From Leptasterias polaris (lineage: Eukaryota > Echinodermata > Asteroidea > Forcipulatida > Asteriidae), in NCBI GenBank assembly GCA_037783415.1, contig JAZGTN010000071.1:744001-808000 (forward strand): 64,000 bases of DNA. The letters are read 5' to 3'. Position numbers and translations under genes: made by a program. Below the pieces are notes generated by a model, which had not been told where the DNA came from, did not search any database, and was given only the letters and a program-made list of their open reading frames with translations. Positions 1 through 13,493 of this stretch are shown one piece after another. How positions within the stretch are numbered: position 1 is the stretch's first letter; each line of letters starts with the position of its first letter.

Positions 1-797
1 ATATCTCTGGAGTACTTCAGTATTGAATTAAACAGCCCGATGCGCACACACACACGCCTAGCATTGGATCCTCAACTTATTTTGCAGCCTACTGCACATT
101 GATTTCCAATATGAATGGACTCACCAGCCCTGCAGCCATCATGCGTTATTTATTGGTGGCCGCGATAAAAAAAGCCAGGTGACATGTGCACACGGCGTGT
201 TGAATTTCTCCCTGTGTGGAGACTTGAATAAAACAAAATTAGCAAATGTTACACATACAAGAAACATGTCGATGTACAGGTTTTTTTTTTTCTGTGACCA
301 ACCATCAATATGTACATAACAGTTCATAAAGGAGTGAAGGTTTTTTCCTTCTTGGAACCCCCTTCCTTCAATTTTACTGTGCTGCCCTTAAGCAAACATT
401 AACATTTTGAAATGGTGCGGATAATTTAATTTGGAAGACACCATTGTCATCATTTGCAAAGCTAAAAACTGTTGGGTTACTGTACTCCAGGGCTGGCCAA
501 AGTGTACAGACTGCTCAGGTTCACATACTAATTATACTACCATTTAGATAAGTGCAAGTGGGTGGCTGCTTTTGAATGATTGAAACTGAAGATATTGTAA
601 CAGCTTTTTTACAAATAATTCTTCCAGTTGTAAACTCAGAAAGAAATTAAATTGAAAAGAAAAACAAATAATTGAGAAGGTTTTCCATTTCTGATAAACG
701 AATACTTCTTAAGAAACAGTTTAAGAGTTTGCTTTTCTCTGTCTTTTACATTGACTTCTTCCCAATAAATTAAACGATTTCTTCCATGAACAGCACC

Positions 798-868
798 TGA
801 GTTATGAGCAAATCTGTGAACGTTTATATATTTTCTCTTACCAATGTTTTGTATGCCATACCCTTAAA
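798..868 (-). mobile_element. MITE family A, terminal fragment
   Basis: Matches the outer ~70 bp of family A: caaatctgtgaacgtttat, then cttaccaatgttttgta, then cccttaaa. Confidence 0.6.
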
Positions 869-1205
869 ATGCTTGCTTCTCGACATGCACAAAATCATTG
901 TTTTTAGTTCCATCCACTGACTTCCAATATATTGGTCATTTCTATTGTATAGTCAAGTGCGGACATAATTGTTTATTTGTCATACGTACTCGGTTTGAGA
1001 AGGTATGTGAGTTGACCAGCTCAAACACCGCCCTCACTGATTTAAAGGAAGTCCTATCATTGGCTGAGACTTATGCGTAAATGTTTTCAGTGTATGACAT
1101 CAGCGAGAACAATGAAGAGTAGATGATGGACTCGAAAGAAGAAGCGATGGCAGCCTATGCAAGAGAGTCATATAGGTGAGTATACATACTGACAAACCTG
1201 CCATA

Positions 1206-1514
1206 ATAGACCTTTCTATTGCAACGTCACAGGCCAAGTTTTTGCCAACCGAGGTTGGAAAACTATGGAAAGCCATAACTGCAAATCAAAAACAGATAGC
1301 CATAGTTTGTAGCAATGTTACACAAATATTCAAAAATAGTGTTGAATTTGTTGGAAACAAATCAACCAATCATGGAATGTATTTCAGTTCATGAATCTTT
1401 ACAGAAAATGTTGAATTTGGTCACAACATTTGTTAACAGGATTGAATGTTTTGCTAACATTCAGCTGTCCATGCCAACCGGCGCACTTTGTTTATCAACA
1501 ATGGAAAGGTCTAT
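1206..1514 (+). mobile_element. MITE family E, copy 1
   Basis: Inverted ends: aatagacctttc on the left and gaaaggtctata on the right. The interior (gccaaccgaggttggaaaac, then aatattcaaaaatagtgttg) is strongly conserved in 53253-53563. Overlapping ORFs of 72-74 codons are not conserved as protein. Confidence 0.75.
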
Positions 1515-3029
1515 AACCAGAGACTTACAACTTGTATAAGACGGAGCTAATGTTTAGCTGGCAATCAAGGCGAAGGAAAACGCCAAGTCGACTGATAACA
1601 AGTTTATTATTTTTAGCATGGTGTTGTAAACAAATCTGCATTATTTGTTTTCACCATTGTACATAAGTAAACATTTCCCTAAAATATATTTTTGCATATA
1701 GTAATTGTGCTGAACATTGCTGTAAATGAAGCTGACTGAGTAACACATTTGACTGCAGCTTAGTTGCTGACTAATTAGTGCTTGCTCGTTAGTCATGCTA
1801 ATTAATTTTGTAAGGCTACAGTAGAGGTAATGAAATCTAGGTGTCAACATGCTTGATGGCATGAATATCATATTTCAACCCACACATTATTGACTGGGAA
1901 TTCGCAACAAAGAATTAAGGAACGTTTCTCTTTCTTTAAGGAAAAATTTAACACAACTTGTTTTAATGGTTCATACAATAAGCAGATCTTCCTCAACCAA
2001 AGGTTGTAGAAAGCTGTACAATGTTTTAAAATTATACAATTAATAAGCTCATTTGTTATAAACAAACAAACAATGATATTGCAATAAAGAAAAGTATCTT
2101 TAAAAAAACAAAACGTGGTCACTAAACAGGACAAATAGAAAAGCAAAAATGAGTATGGATCGAAAATGCAAGGACTACCTGGACTACCTAGACTACCCCC
2201 AGGGAATGCCCAAACCATTATAAAAAGCCCTGGATGCAGCACTTCATGCAAAACATCAGTTTTTGCCGTTATTTATATATTTATTAATTTGTCAATTCAT
2301 TAATTTGTTTACTATTTTAACTGGATGGCTCGTTCAGTGGTAACCGCTGGTCTCCCATGGGTCCCAGCATGTGTACAAAGACAATAAAAACACAATATGA
2401 AAGGTCATCTGCTTAAGAATAATATTTAAGAAAAATATTAAACAATAACAAAATTCTTACTTTGTTAAAAAGGAGACTAAGGGTGCCCATGTGTACAGAG
2501 ACAAAGAAGGAACAAATCACACACAAAATGGTCCTCGATAAAATTGTAAAATTATCTAAAACAAAAAGTACATTATTAAACATTAGGGATGCTCATAAAA
2601 TGCACTACTGCTGTTTACTGCTGATGAACTACATGTGTCTGTTTCACAAGATGGAGAAATAATTAATGGCCAGCATTAAATATTTAAAAAAAATGTATCA
2701 AGGGAAATTCCAGGATCTGAAATATGAACGAGGCGGGAAGTCAACCAGTCACTGTCCTGGTTGCATTACCATGGAGCTCTTGCATGGTTAATTGGTCCTC
2801 AGCAAAAGGCAGTAACTATGTCATGTATGTACCAACATGTCTAGGGATTCTCTTAGGAATGTTAAAGCTTTGAGGGGAAATAAGGACGATGGATGTTTCT
2901 CATCAGAACTTCATGTGTTATTTATAAACCTTTCAAATAAGAATAAGGGTTTTTTTATTTTTTTTTTTTTATTTTTTTTTTTTTTTAAGTGCCGGTCTAA
3001 TTAACTTGAGCTATAGTAGAGGGGAGTCT

Positions 3030-3356
3030 GGTTCTCATGGGTCACATCAATTGTGGAAACAGGGCCCAATTTCCTGGCTCTGCTTACCGTAAACAAAGAG
3101 TCAGCGCTAACGAAATCAGGGAATTCCGCGCTTACGTCAAGCGTATTTCACGGGTCAGCATGGAATACTTGCTTGTGCGCTTGCGAAGTCCACGTTACTA
3201 GGCATTCTACGCTTACACAGCTAGCACAGAAATTCGGCGCTTGCTCAGTAAGCGGAGAATGGTGATCGCAAGCGCAGAATTCGGCGGTAAGCAGAGCCAT
3301 GAAATTGGGCACCGGTCTTTGACAATATTACCAATGTGACACATGTGCTTTATTGT
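3030..3356 (+). mobile_element. MITE family A fragment interrupted by a family C MITE
   Basis: 3030-3060 (ggtcacatcaattgtgga) and 3311-3356 (ggtctttgacaatattacca) are the two sides of a family A end. Between them lies the family C element, so C inserted into A. Confidence 0.65.
3061..3312. mobile_element. Foldback MITE family C, copy 1
   Basis: Long terminal inverted repeats: agggcccaatttcctggctc at the left pairs with gagccatgaaattgggc at the right, and the pairing continues inward through ctgcttaccg / cggtaagcag. About 252 bp, nested in a family A MITE. Confidence 0.8.
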
Positions 3357-5669
3357 GTAAAATCAAAGGGTAGGCTTCTAAATTTAAACAAAAATTAAAC
3401 ACTTTTTTCAATGTTTTGTTCATCCTGACCTTTCTACATTATTTTCCTCAAGCGTCCATCCTTATATTCAAATGCAGAGACGCCAAGGTTGGCTGACCAA
3501 AAAAAAAAAAATGCTCATTGTCACTCCTTATATGGTAGAAATAATTAATTTACTCCTCCCCACAAAGACGCGATGATGTTTCAAAAAAATGTAGGATTTC
3601 ACTCCAGGTAGTACAAGTCACTAACAAGATTTGATTAAACATTCATTGGTGACCAACTTACTATCAAGGCTGGGTGCATTTGATGACGTCTGGGCGCCAG
3701 CGACGTCGAGAGACACACTCAATTAAGGAGCCGTTGCTCCAGGTACGAGATTTACAGCTAGGTTGACGTCACGCATGCCCTAATTCCCCAAAACTCAATA
3801 TGGTAGACTACAGTACCCCGGGTGTGAATAATTGACAACATTTTCATGTAGGTACAACAGGCAAATCAGAAGTGTACTGCATCAATTCTCAGTCAATCTC
3901 ATCAGTTTTCTACAACTAATGGGGACAAAATTTACAAACAAACACCGTGTCGGTTCATTTGGTTTTAGCAGTGAAACTGTTACTTCTTTCCACCATGTCA
4001 ATCCTACGGTTATGACTGCACATCTGTATTTCTGAGAAAACAGAGGACATTGAGAGGACTTTCATTCATAAGGCAGCCTGCATTCAAGCAGATCAGAACG
4101 GTCAGTGTTTGTAAAAACAAACATTTCCTGTGAATTCTCAGCACACTCTTTGCATGTAGAGTGCATCCAGTCAGTCAAGACTACGGGGTCGTCCGCCTAT
4201 AGACAAAAGCTCCACAAAGAGTCCATCTCCTGTTTTATTTCTTTTCTAAACTGCACATTGCGACAAATCAATGCCACAGGAAGCCTAACCATTCTAAAAA
4301 TGTTTTTCTCTTGGAATATTTTGCTTGTTTTTTGCTTCTCTTCTCCCCCCCCCCCCCCCCACCCATCAATCAGGAATAAGGTTCAATGCTGATGATTGCA
4401 TTCATTCAAGGAGTACACAGCAATCCGAACACTTCAAGCTCAAATTTAGCGCAATGTGTTGTCAAGTTGCAAAGACAATCAAAGAGTGATGCTCGGTTTG
4501 CTGTTAACACACCCCCCACCCCCCCACACCAACTTAAAGGAATAACACATCATTGGGTTTTGAAAGATTAAACTCATTTGTAAGCAATAAACCATTTTTA
4601 CTTGACACACAGATCCTTGTCATTTGATTGGTGGAACATGCATCACATGTCATCCTTTATTTTCCCCATGGTTACAGCCACGATGCTTTAACATTTAATA
4701 ATGGAGTCCAATATGGGCAATTATTGGACGCTTCGCAGCGACATTTACAAAATAATCGTTCTCCACCCATTTGCCCAAACAAGGCAAGGTTGTGTCATGG
4801 CCAACAAGGTTGTCTGCATGGAGTGGTCCACGTTGTTTTAGGAGTTTTTATTTTTATTTTCAGAGGGTGGGGTTGACGAGTTTCTCTGTCTATTTTGCTG
4901 TTATTGGGAAAAATCTTCAAGGATCTATGTGTGAGTTATATAAAACAACTATTGAATGTGTGTGTTCGTGCATTGTCGCAGACTCGGTGAAACCTGGCTT
5001 TTCCCATTTCACTCGGCCTCACTGCGTGAAATGGAACAGTCAAGATTTCACCTCGTAATTATGTTCTGTGACAATGCACTCATATGCATCCGATATTGGG
5101 ATGCTTGTGTACTTAATGACTTGCCTTCACTTCAGTCAACCATGCAAACTATCCATTGTCTAACCCTCCTAATTACTTTTAATTAAAGTCATCATTGTTA
5201 AACATTGGTCAAGATTGAAGCATAGTACCAGGGAATGGTTAATGTTCTCCCTATACCTAAAAGTGCCCTAGGGCTCAATTTCATGGCACCAAGTGCTTTT
5301 AAATTAGAATTCCAGAAGCAGAAACTCTACACTTAAGACAATGTACGGAATGGTAGTGATAACAAATTTGTCAAAATTGAATACCAGCAGTTCTCTGGAG
5401 AGAAAATTAAGTCACCAATACTGTCAATGTCGGGAAAATAGCATTATAAATGTAAGATTATACTTTGGTAATGACCCCAAACAAAATTTGTGTAATTTTT
5501 ATCTAAACAAGCAAGACAAAAGATTTATCTCATTTTTATAGCTATACTTTTACTCAACAGAAGTGAAAGATATTTATCAGACTGAAAGTCAACATTTGAA
5601 CACCAACATTTGAACACCATTTCTGTTTTTTAAAGATATTTATTCAATGGCAAAAATGCAAGACCACCT

Positions 5670-5725
5670 GAGTTTACTGGCCGATGCTACTGGCCTCGGG
5701 CCTGCGGTCCAGTGTAGTTCGAGCC
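5670..5725 (-). repeat. Dispersed repeat fragment (actggaccgcaggcc family)
   Basis: tactggcctcgggcctgcgg followed by tccagtgtagttcgagcc. The reverse complement resembles 30238-30300 and 37076-37140. Confidence 0.45.
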
Positions 5726-6200
5726 CTGTCATCCCCCCACGAAAATGCCTTGACTACACCCATGATGCCCCTACCCCTTGCTGAACTGCCCAGAATATAT
5801 TTGAGGCACTCTCGTATGTCAGAGACAGTCCAAAGCAAGGCTTCTTTTCTTCTGTTTTATCGACGTCACAGGTTGATGACTAAGCTAATCAATTGAATGA
5901 CTGAGAAGATACAGGTGCTCTGATGGTCAAATTCACCATGGCAAGAGTCATTACACGGGCAAATTAAATGCAATAATTGGAAATCAACTAATAACTGGCA
6001 GAAATAATAACAGTGTAATTGGCACAGCCGACAGTTGCATATTGCTCATTTTATTTACATACAATACATTCGGGCCTCAGTTGTAGGCACTGTACCTTGA
6101 GTGCTGTACACACAACACTTTTTAATTTGTTTGGCTTTTTTTTCCTGGTTTTGTGAGTGGGGTGCTTTTCTTCTTCTCCGCTGTGTAAGTGAATGTTCGT

Positions 6201-6533
6201 TTAAAGGGTGTGTACAACATTGGTGAGATTGAAAATGTAAATGTTCACAGATTTGCACATAGCTTACATGGTATAAAGATGGTCATGGTGAAAAACTTCC
6301 CTTGAAATATTTTTGCTTGAAATGCTATAGTTTTCAGGAAATGAGTAAAACAATGATGAAATCCGGTGTTAGAAAACAGTGAAAACAGATAATGGGGTTT
6401 TGCACCGTTTTCTCATGACTCCAACGACCGATTGAGCTTAAACTTTCACAGGTTTGTTATTCAGGTATATGTTGGGTCACATCAAGTGTGGACACTGGTC
6501 TCCGACAATTACCAATGTTTTACATTGTCTTAG
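6201..6533 (+). mobile_element. MITE family A
   Basis: Starts ttaaagggtgtgtacaacat, has gatttgcacatagcttacat, then ctttcacaggtttgttatt, and ends tccgacaattaccaatgtt. About 333 bp. Confidence 0.8.
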
Positions 6534-7367
6534 GGATCATCAGAGTTGTTTTGTTTTTGTTCTTTTTTTTATGATTAAATTCATTCCCGTCCTCTAGTTT
6601 TCATTTAACACAACATCCAACCAACTAGTAAAAAACTGTCACCAAATTTGGTGGGCGTGTTCTTTGATAACCGTCTTTGCATTACGGGAAAGCTCCATTA
6701 AAGAATTTCCGAGTTTTGGCTGAAAAACTTGGAAAGTATCCATCCTTTTCAGCGAGAGGGTGTGTTTATATTGCCATTACTTGTTGAATCAACAAACTTC
6801 ATGGATGAGCAGTTAACCTCCCTGGGCGCAGTCAGCAACATAACTGGCTGGCGGTTTTTAAATAATAAATACTACATGGAACTCGGTTTCCACTCCTCAG
6901 ATTTCAAAAAAATGTCAAAACCCACAAAATGTTTTCATATACTGTGCATGAAGATCCAATTATAGATTAGAGTCCACTGTTATGGACAAGGAATTCCTGG
7001 AGATAACAGGCAAGACTTGTGGTAAAGATGAAAAGGATGTATAACTCCGGCCCCCTCTTTCTTTAATGGAGCTTTCCCGTGATGTGATATGCCATTTTGA
7101 AACAAAACACTGGTAAATAGTCAATTTGTTTCTAAACAATGGTAGAATTTCATTCAATAATAACAAGCTGGTAATTCTACTCTTAATTTTTTATTTTTTT
7201 TACATCAGCTTGAACGACGGAGCTGTTGGAATAAAAATTTCTCATAGTTGTTGATGTCGATGAAACTATAAAACACGATTGTAGTTTCCACTGTACACTT
7301 CACCATCTAAATGCTGCACACAAATCAATTGTCTGGTTTGGGGAAAGAAAGGTCATAGCATCCTCCA

Positions 7368-7755
7368 TAAAGGGACACGTTGTCTTGGATCGGGCGAGTT
7401 GGTCTATGAAAAGCGTTTGTAACTGTTTGTTATGAAATGCATATGGTTAGAATGATGTTTTAAAAGTAGAATACAATGATCCACACAAGTATGCGTCGAA
7501 ATTGCGTGGTTTTCCTTTTACTTGGCGAACTAACACGGTCCGCCATTTTGTGGAGTCAAATTTTTGACTCTACAAAATGGCGTGCCGTGTTAGTTCGCGA
7601 TGTAAAAGGAAAACCACGCAATTTCGAGGCATATTTGTGTGGATCATTATATTCTACTTTTAAAACATCTTTCTAACCATATGCATTTTATAACAAACGG
7701 TTACAAACGCTTTTCATAGACCAACTTGCCCGATCCAAGGCAACGTGTCCCTTTA
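7368..7755. mobile_element. 388-bp foldback palindrome (MITE family G) with TA target duplication
   Basis: Outer ends taaagggacacgttg and caacgtgtccctttaa. The two ~194-bp arms are reverse complements almost base for base, meeting at gagtcaaatttttgactc (centre 7561-7562) with essentially no loop. Coordinates are exactly symmetric about the centre. TA at both edges suggests a Tc1/mariner-type target site; class assignment is inference. Confidence 0.9.
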
Positions 7756-7855
7756 ATAGTGAACACAGAAGTCTAAGAGTAAGGTAAGCAATGTTTCATC
7801 ACTCACAGCTTCACACCACTGACCTTTCTACTTGTGTGGGAGATCTGTGTTGATT

Positions 7856-8180
7856 AGATTCCGATCCCTTTTATGACAAATACATCTTAAATTGTGTTCC
7901 TTGTTAAAATTATCTTTAGACCCAAAGTTAGACATTTAAACAAAATCTATACAGACAATGGGGTACATACTTTATCTGGAATGAAACAAAAATATTTACC
8001 GTGGCCAATAGTGCCAGACCATCCAGTTCCCTCTATGACAAATACACCTTAAATTGTGTTCTTCGTTAAATATATCTTTAGACCCAAAGTTAGACATTGG
8101 TTTTTTTTCTATATAGACAATGGGTACAGACTTTATCTGGAATGAAACAAAAATATTTACAGTTGGCCAATAGGTGCCAG
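7856..8180 (+). repeat. Two-copy tandem duplication, period ~162 bp
   Basis: atgacaaatacatcttaaat at 7873 recurs at 8035, and gacccaaagttagacatt, ctttatctggaatgaaac and gccagacca repeat in order at 161-162-bp spacing. Confidence 0.85.
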
Positions 8181-10107
8181 ACCAATCCAAGAGCGACTCA
8201 AGGACACTTCTACCTTCCCAAAAGAAAAACATGTGATCCGATGCCGTGGCAACATTATCAGAACGAGACCAAGAACAGGACGTTGACTGCAACCCGATCT
8301 TTGCCGCTAGGATTTAATGTAGCGTCATCTGCTGCAATGAGCGGTCAGCGTACTTGGAATGAAACACTGAGCGTGATGGAGAGGCGACTACTTGAAGCAT
8401 CTGTGGCTATACTGATCAGCATGGAGTGTAAGATGGCAAAGAGCCTCCATCAAAGTACAGTCACATAGCCGCCTTTCTAAGGCCAAGATGGAGGAAATAC
8501 AAGTCACCTAGCTAGGCCTCCAATTAACCCATGTTAACAAAAAATGCTACACAAAATGCATCAGTAGCTACTCAAAAATCAGGAGTCGCTACTCAATATT
8601 AGCATTCAGTGTGCATTCATAAGTTCAGTCAAAATATTTAGAACAAAATTGCTGGATGAAATCGTTCCCAGAAACCACATGGCAATCCTGTGTTGGTTTT
8701 CACTGTGACGCCCCCAAGTAAAGTTCCAACAAAAATGTACACTTTTCCTTGTAGACTGGTGCTCAGAGTTACATGACAAACTGCCCGCCCTACCCTATCA
8801 CAACCCAAGTTCAAGACCTTGTATTTGTAGCCAAACTAAAGTGATGCGTGTACACCTCTGTAAGTTCATTTCCTTCAACTCTAGCATCCTCACAAAAAAA
8901 TGTATATTTTAACTACTTCTATTTTTCTGACTAATAAGTCAGGTCGTTTATATTTTTAGTAGTATACATGCCATTTTCAAAACCAAGACTTGGCTTGGGT
9001 TTGGGCTTCGTAAGTTATCTTAAAAGTGTGAGCTTTCCTTACGGGTTTCAAACAGGCAGAGGGAGCCCAAGTTGTGATTTGAAAAACGGTGATAATGTTT
9101 ATTTATATAACTGTGTCAGCCATTTTCATTCTTATATCTTATTTATTATTATTATTTGTTAAAGTTATATAATGATCAATTAAATATTATTACTATTATT
9201 TAGGAAGGGGTTGGCTCTCTGACCAATCCCTGACCAAGGTTAAAATCACTACATAAACGTTGGCGATTCACCTTTGAATAAAGGTCTCAGATTGTCCACA
9301 TACAGCAAAAACATTTCCAAACTGGCTTTAAACTGATTATGAACAGCCATTGTTGGCAATCCACGCCTGTATAAGTTTCATTTCGGATTAAGCCACAAAA
9401 ATGACCACACGTCAAGACCATTTTGTCTCTGACTAACTGAACGCCTCCAGCTATCTGCTATTTTTGTCCCGAGAATATGAGTCAACCTTGAATGCATCCA
9501 CGCAAAATGTCAAAGAGTCACAATCCAGCCCCGCTGTTCCGCCGAAAGGGTTGATGCAACTCTGCTTCAATTGACCGAAAGTGGAAAGAGTTATTCTGCA
9601 TTTAATGCAATTAGGAAATTATCTTATTAATATTTTATACATATCCCCTACAAAAACAAGTCACAATAACATTAAGACAGTGACAATTGAATTAGAAGGC
9701 GTGCTGAGTGACTGATGTACAACTTTGTTTTATGGCAAAGTCTTTTTAAAAAAACAAGGTGCTTTTTTGTTTTGGTGAGCATAATTCTATTCACTGTATA
9801 TTCATGGATGATGACAGTGAAGTGAGGCTGTAGTTTTCACCATCCACTCACTGATGTACGACTTTCGTAATGAAAGTGAAAATGACCAATAAGTCTGGAA
9901 GATCAATGCCACTTTTTTCATTCATCCAATCAAACAATTAAAATGTATAGAACTGGGTGCAGGTCTTTCAATTAATTCTTCAAATGCCATTCTTGTTTTT
10001 TCAAAAGTGAAGTTGTCTCTGCAAACATCCCAAAATAGTCTGGTTACTGTGTAGTAGCACTGCTGCCAAAATACACTTTGTATTCAGGGAGTATGACTGA
10101 CCGACAA

Positions 10108-10275
10108 TCAGGGTTGGCTAGTGGTACCTTCCCTGCGTTTCACCTCTGGAGACCCGGGTTTGGAGCCTTGCATATTGGTTTTCAGTCCCTACCTGACTGC
10201 GTGGGTTTTCCCTACTTCGGATTTTCTTCCCACATTAAAACTGAAAATGTCTTCACCCTCCTCTCTTCACAGGTA
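10108..10275 (+). mobile_element. SINE fragment, family L (tRNA-type head, ACATCTAAAACTG core)
   Basis: It reads ggctagtggtacc, then a degenerate B box (gggtttggagcc), then agtccctacctgactgcg and ttcccacattaaaactg. The same order is seen in reverse at 18826-19092. It directly precedes a palindromic MITE at 10289. Confidence 0.6.
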
Positions 10276-10288
10276 TCTTCAAGCCTAT

Positions 10289-10509
10289 TGGGCCCAATTT
10301 CATGGCTCTGCTTACCGCCGAATTCTGCGCTTACGATCTCCATTCTCTGCTTACTGTGCAAGCACTAGTTGTGTAAGCGAAGAATGCCTAGTATTGTGGA
10401 GTACGCACGCGCGTTCCCTGCTAACCCATGTGAGATACGCTTGACATAAGCGCGGAATTCCCCGCTTTCGTTCTTTGCTTACGGTAAGCAGAACCATGAA
10501 ATTAGGCCC
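10289..10509. mobile_element. Foldback MITE family C, copy 2
   Basis: Same ends as 3061-3312 (gggcccaatttcatggctc and ccatgaaattaggccc) with ctgcttaccg just inside. The internal arm gaattctgcgcttacg also recurs. It lies just after a SINE. Confidence 0.8.
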
Positions 10510-13323
10510 TGGTCACAGTGCTTAGCATTGTTGAGGGTCCCTCAGTTTCATTACCAGAAAGACATAAAATAATAAAGAGATGAAAATGGCTAAAGCATGA
10601 GCAAGGAAAAAAGTCACACACAAAAAAGAACATTAAAGGTGAACAGAATTCACGAAAATAAAAACCAGATTCGGAGATAAAGAATTACATATGTTCCTTT
10701 TGCTGAAAGGTAACTGGCACACGCAGGTCAAATGTCAAAATGTTTCCCTTGGAACTTGATGATATACTTAATTTCAGCGGGGTGTCCTCTAGCAATATCT
10801 GGTGTAAGATAGACTAAACCAGTCTGATGATCCACGGGCCTTGTTTGAGATTGGAAATGTATTTAATTTATTTACTTTATGTACTCGCCGATAATGTAAA
10901 ATGCTTTTCAGGCGTGCAGACATGTTAGAATCCCCAACATTGATGAATTTGATTGGTTGAAAAGGAGGGGGATGTCCCCTTGCTTTGGGGGTCATTCCGT
11001 GTCAATTCAACACGCCTTCAAGGGTAAATATAACGGATTTTCTTTGTATTTGTTAAAATTGATTGGTTTCATGAGAAAAATCTTAAACCCAAATTTAAAT
11101 AATTTATTTGGTCATGTCATATAAAGTATCAAAATGTGAATTTTCAACATGAGATCATGCAAAAATAACCCTTTGATCTGTCGGGGTGAATTTTTGTGAT
11201 GCAAACAAGCAGTAAAACCGTTTTTTCTCTTTGCAGATTTACATTCAAAATTACGTCACAGTTTACACAAAGTTACAAATCCGTCAACAAAATGTTATTT
11301 TTAGTAAATAATTTTTTCTTCAAAATCTTGATTCACATTTTGGTAGCAAAATTTAAATGAAAAACTAGTTAGTAGTCTTAGAAACAATTGTTTGAAAAAA
11401 GTTAAACTTCAACTTTATTTTTTACAATTTTTTTCAAATTGAATTTTGGGGATTTGGCAAAATCATAACTTTGTGGAATGGTGACAATGCAGCAAATTCA
11501 AGGGCTATAAAATTACTCTTTGAAGTATTCTAGTCTAGCTTTAGAGATTGTGAGTTGTTTTTTAATAGGGTCAACAAAGCAATCCATCCCATACGTTTTA
11601 ACACTTAATAGACTCCCAGTAAATTTATTCTGTGATAATTTCAAATGTCCACATATAGAAATCCTCAATTGTTTAGAGCAATTTAAAACCGTCTCTCACT
11701 TGAGTCTCGAAATGAATATTCCCCAAATCAGATCTGACAGATTCACGCTGGTACCCCGCAGTATGACCAGCATTGCAATGAGCTACAGCAGCGACTAATG
11801 CAAAAATGTTCCCTCACACTGTGTTGTGTCTAAACCAATTTATCAAACTTAATCGCTTAATAGCCACACCGGTGTCCTGTCAAGTATCTCACATACAGTA
11901 ATCTATGATATACGGTTGCAGCTTATCCTGGTACTGCATACCTGCCAACATTGAAACCTCAGAAATAGGAACACCAGTTTTATGAGTTCACAGATCGCGA
12001 CGCAAGAAGTCGTGCGAGTAAAGCGTATTACATGTAGACATACAAATTATGTATGTATTTAAAACAATGTACAAAATAATTTCATCCCGTTAGAAAATCT
12101 CTACCGTCGCAAGCAAATGGCACCCTGTTTTACCAGAACCTTTTGATTTTTGTTCATTGCTGTCATTGTCAGAAATAGGAATGTTCTGATTTTTTGCGGC
12201 CTGTAATCTCAAAAATCTTGACAATTCCAATTAAATCCGAACAGTTGGCAGGTATGGTACTGGCTACCGATCAATGGAGAGCCTTGAATTAAAGCCATGT
12301 CAAAATCAAGCCACTTAGGCTATGGCTACGGACAATGGCTACAGCAAAAACAGATCTACATAGCATTTTAACTGTCTTTGATTTTTGCTCCTTAATGTTG
12401 TTAATCTCTTTTTAATCAAGTTTTCTTGTTTTGCTTTGCTTGTGGCCCTATTTGAGTCACGTTTGCTTCACATTATTTTTATTTTTTTTGTATATAACTT
12501 GGTAGTAGAGGTTTTCATTGGGTCTGACACATCTATGATAACAGGTTTTTTATATTTTGTCTTGAATGACCCGACAATTTTAAATGTAAATATGTACTTT
12601 TGTCCAAAGATTTAAAATAAAATAAATAAATAAACATTGAAGAAAAGGTCTGCTCAGTGATCTGGGCATAGCCACTACCAAAGCTGTCAATTTTGGTTCA
12701 GCCATTGTAAAAGGTGTAATACATCGTCAAGAGTACATTCATCTCCGACCCTCCTTTAGTTTTAGGGTCAAACTTTGGTGATGACCCCAAAACAGTTGTT
12801 AGTTGAAAGCCTTGTTATACAGATGGTAATACTAGTAAGCAATACCGTAAAATGATTTCGTCTGAAGTGCCCTTGTTGATAAGAAATCAGTAAAAGTATC
12901 TCGAATAATGTGAATCTCCAGATTATTTTTTATAGAAATCTCATAGAAAAAGAAACTTGTGTGCGTCTGATCATCAAGGATGTAATAGGCTGTTGAAAAA
13001 AAATGAACTGTTGGGCGCAAAGTGCAAAAGCTTACGAGCACGAAGCCCACCAATATACATTTATCTTTGGTTTTAAAAGCCCTACTCTGCAATCTGGGGG
13101 CGTTCTACGTGGTTTTATCTTCATTTATTTAACGAATTTGATCTTAAGTTTTATTAAATATTATTATTATATATATTTTTTTTTTGGGGGGGGGGGTGCA
13201 AAAAAACATGACTTTCCAGGGAAAAACAAAGAAATCACATCCCTGAATCATTGTACAACCTTCCTCTCATGCATTAACGGATGCAGGTGCTGGGTACCGA
13301 TGATGAAACAAATAAAGACTTAC

Positions 13324-13493
13324 CTGGGAGACTTTGGAGCTGACTGGAGTGAAGATATTTTGAGCCGCAGCGCTGGCTGTCGGAGACGATTCTCTATCAT
13401 ACATGCTGCCACCATTCAACATGTTCACAATGTCCGCTTTGTATCTGCTCAGGTCAGAGTCGGACACTGCAAACTGTAAATTCCTGGCAGCGC
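13324..13493 (-). CDS. KCNH2/6/7-like (erg): ERG-type K+ channel, exon ending just before the voltage sensor
   Basis: Third visible exon, counterpart of KCNH2 exon 5. Two bases complete a codon with the preceding exon, then 56 codons follow, ending in phase 0 at CAG. Acceptor atctccag ends at 13494; the donor reads cag then gtaagt (13323-13318). Residues SDSDLSRYK match SDSDLVRYR of human ERG1, and the final SSKVSQ matches the TEKVTQ that ends vertebrate exon 5. The intervening stretch is shorter than in vertebrates and lacks the KIPQITLNF motif. The next exon should begin near VLSLGADVLPEY and carry S1; no such sequence was seen between 1 and 13323, so it is probably beyond the window. Alternative AGs at 13474 and 13468 (after ttacag or ttgcag) would also need phase 2 and fit worse, because they break the frame with the upstream donor. 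Confidence 0.88.

Larger units (their letters stand above)
1..13323. other. Intron (or 3' flank) below the third ERG exon; no supported gene
   Basis: The exon at 13324 ends in a donor, so transcription on the minus strand continues into this block. Every ORF of any length is AT-rich, has no recognisable domain, and most lie in repeats. The repeats found are listed separately. I see no gene in 1-795, 1515-3030, 3357-6200, 6534-7367, 8180-10107 and 10510-13323. Local features are T/A homopolymers near 2947-2986 and a C run near 4346-4360. 12380-12630 ends in AATAAA-like (aaat)n sequence and could be a retroposon tail. Confidence 0.7.

Noticed and set aside
8097..8468. 123-codon plus-strand ORF
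   Set aside because: Its first third is the 162-bp tandem duplication, and the opposite strand is also open. No homology or splice context supports it.
13003..13479. 158-codon plus-strand ORF
   Set aside because: It overlaps the ERG exon in antisense, crosses a T/G homopolymer, and resembles no protein.
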